Assembly: GCA_034387635.1 (NCBI GenBank)
Contig: JAOANU010000001.1
Span: 558,001-622,000, forward strand
Origin: Rhodosporidiobolus odoratus
Lineage: Eukaryota; Basidiomycota; Microbotryomycetes; Sporidiobolales; Sporidiobolaceae
Reading direction: 5' to 3'
DNA: 64,000 bases
Made by a program: the position numbers and the translations under genes. The notes below the pieces were generated by a model that did not search any database, was not told where the DNA came from, and saw only the letters and a program-made list of their open reading frames with translations. This document shows positions 62,793 through 64,000 of this stretch, one piece after another (position 1 is the stretch's first letter; every line of letters starts with the position of its first letter).

Positions 62793-64000
62793 ATGGCACC
62801 CAGAGCCGACGACGCTGGCAAAGTCGCGTCGTCGTCCGCCTGGAGTTGGGTACCCGAATACGGCCTTTACTACTCAGCCGCCAGGAAGCAATACGCCAAA
62901 CCTTTACCTAGCGGAGAATGGGACTACGCGGACGCGCAGGCCACCTCGGACGGACGGAAACAGGTCAGCTACGAGGACGTCGATGAAGGTGACGGTGGGG
63001 TCGAGTTTGACGAGCGGGGCAAGGGCAAGCAAGCAGCGCGAGATGTCCCGGAGGAGCAACTTTGGCCAGATGATGAGGTGGAGGCTCTTCCTCCGTTGGA
63101 CCCTTACGCCAAAGCTCCCATTCTTCGCCTCGTCGTCCTCAAACGCCCTGAACCTTCCGTCCTGCCCACCGCACAAACTGTCGCGTCCCTCGACCCCTCC
63201 GAGCCCGTCACTGTCGGGCGAGACAAGTCATTTGAGCGGCGCATTAGGCTGAAGGAACTCGCGGTCAGCAAGACGCATTGCACGCTTTACTGGGATATCG
63301 ATCCATTGTTGGAGGACGGAGGGTTCTGGGCGGTGGCAGACAATGGCAGTATGCATGGAACGTTTGTGAGCAGTGAGGGCGTCGGGAAGATGAGGCTATC
63401 GGAACCCAAGGTTGCTTCTGCCCCGTCGAGGTTGCGACATCTCGAGTGCGTTTCTGCCTTCCTCTCGTTACGCGGTGCTAGCTCACCTCTCCTATTTTTC
63501 AGCTCTCTACATGTCGGCAGCACGACCTTCTCCGTGCACATCCACGCCTCCTTCGCGTGCTCGGCTTGTTCCGTCACTTCCGACTCTTCCAACGTCATCC
63601 CTCTCGTCCCCCCCGCCGAGGAACGTTCCACTGCGCCTTCGAAATACGCGACAAAGACGAAGGAAGAAAAGGAACAAGACCGGCGAGATCAGCTACGAGG
63701 TCTCAGGGCGAAACTGCTACAGCCCGAAACAACCAAGAATCCGAAACCCTCCGCTTCCTCCTCAGCAGCGAAAACAACTTCACCCTCCTCCTCCTCCGCC
63801 GCCACCCCGAAATCCGTATTCGTCGACCGCGCCGCCGCCCGTCGAAATCGCGATGGTGCCCCCTCTCGAGCTCCAGCTCCTGCTAAACCCGCCCCAATGA
63901 ATCCTTTCTTCGCCATCCCCGGTCCAGCCGCTTCCTTCTCCGCTCCACCTTCTCAAATCCCCGCATCCTCTCTGGACCCCTTCTCGAGCGAGTCAAAAGG
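62793..64000 (+). CDS. FHA-domain protein, AGGF1-like, truncated by the window
   Basis: Exons 62793-63445 and 63503 to the right edge; 383 residues are visible and the C-terminus is missing. An N-terminal aromatic patch WSWVPEYGLYYSA (about 17-29) resembles an OCRE motif. A FHA domain follows (about 115-235) with VTVGRDKS, ELAVSKTHC, ADNGSMHGTFV and, after the intron, LHVGSTTFSVHI. FHA domains bind phosphothreonine. After it come a charged helix (EEKEQDRRDQLRGLRAKLL) and VFVDRAAARRNRD. OCRE-FHA-charged helix is the order in AGGF1-type proteins, where a G-patch would follow beyond the edge. The 57 nt intron contains no in-frame stop, so unspliced reading is possible but breaks the FHA strand. 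Confidence 0.7.
   Translation, partial: MAPRADDAGKVASSSAWSWVPEYGLYYSAARKQYAKPLPSGEWDYADAQATSDGRKQVSYEDVDEGDGGVEFDERGKGKQAARDVPEEQLWPDDEVEALPPLDPYAKAPILRLVVLKRPEPSVLPTAQTVASLDPSEPVTVGRDKSFERRIRLKELAVSKTHCTLYWDIDPLLEDGGFWAVADNGSMHGTFVSSEGVGKMRLSEPKVASAPSRLRHLECVSAFLSLRGASSPLLFFSSLHVGSTTFSVHIHASFACSACSVTSDSSNVIPLVPPAEERSTAPSKYATKTKEEKEQDRRDQLRGLRAKLLQPETTKNPKPSASSSAAKTTSPSSSSAATPKSVFVDRAAARRNRDGAPSRAPAPAKPAPMNPFFAIPGPAASFSAPPSQIPASSLDPFSSESK

Overview
The window looks like nuclear DNA of a GC-rich, intron-dense basidiomycete yeast. The red-yeast relatives (Pucciniomycotina, Rhodotorula/Rhodosporidium-like) are my best guess. The reasons are: eukaryotic genes with many 50-90 nt introns, donors mostly GTGCG/GTACG/GTAAG, acceptors YAG, coding regions near 60 percent GC, and fungal families such as IRE1, SWI3/RSC8, cullin-4, TOM1 and RFC1. 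All exon maps below were built by hand from splice signals, reading phase and remembered family sequence. No search or transcript data was available.

Left third (1-22 kb): the first exon of a leftward gene runs off the left edge. Next come IRE1 (802-5206, ER stress kinase/RNase), mucin-like gene A (6105-9402, +), a three-repeat Myb factor (10154-13369, +), a 2.6 kb gene-poor stretch, a FYVE-finger protein (15969-17617, +) and mucin-like gene B (18268-21764, -). A and B are paralogues in opposite orientation, facing each other around the Myb and FYVE genes. Each has an N-terminal membrane anchor, a conserved ectodomain start, and a long Ser/Thr-rich stalk. The stalk is encoded by a run of small exons whose introns all sit in phase 2. 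Gene B also carries repeated C-x10-C modules. This pair is the most novel-looking item here.

Middle (22-46 kb): a SWI3/RSC8 chromatin-remodelling subunit (+), an unrecognised basic Ser/Thr-rich protein (-), and cullin-4 (26088-29751, -, 15 exons). Cullin-4 is divergent from TOM1/HUWE1, a giant HECT ubiquitin ligase (30936-44228, +, 23 exons, about 3885 aa). About 1.5 kb beyond TOM1 lies a broken relic of two HECT-domain exons that keeps intron-boundary sequence.

Right third (46-64 kb): an alpha-arrestin with a PPTY motif (+), RFC1 (-, 15 exons), a twin-Cx9C EMI1-like protein (-) sharing an 88 bp divergent promoter with a UCH37-type deubiquitinase (+), an alpha/beta-hydrolase-fold protein with an odd catalytic site (-), a secreted GPI-type glycoprotein of the 'macrophage activating glycoprotein' type (-), and a FHA-domain, AGGF1-like protein cut by the right edge (+).

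Functional threads: ubiquitin genes are dense from 26 to 57 kb (CUL4, TOM1, a PY-motif arrestin adaptor, UCH37), and surface or secretory genes (A, B, the GPI glycoprotein, IRE1) occur at both ends. No tRNA, rRNA, CRISPR or intact transposon was recognised.
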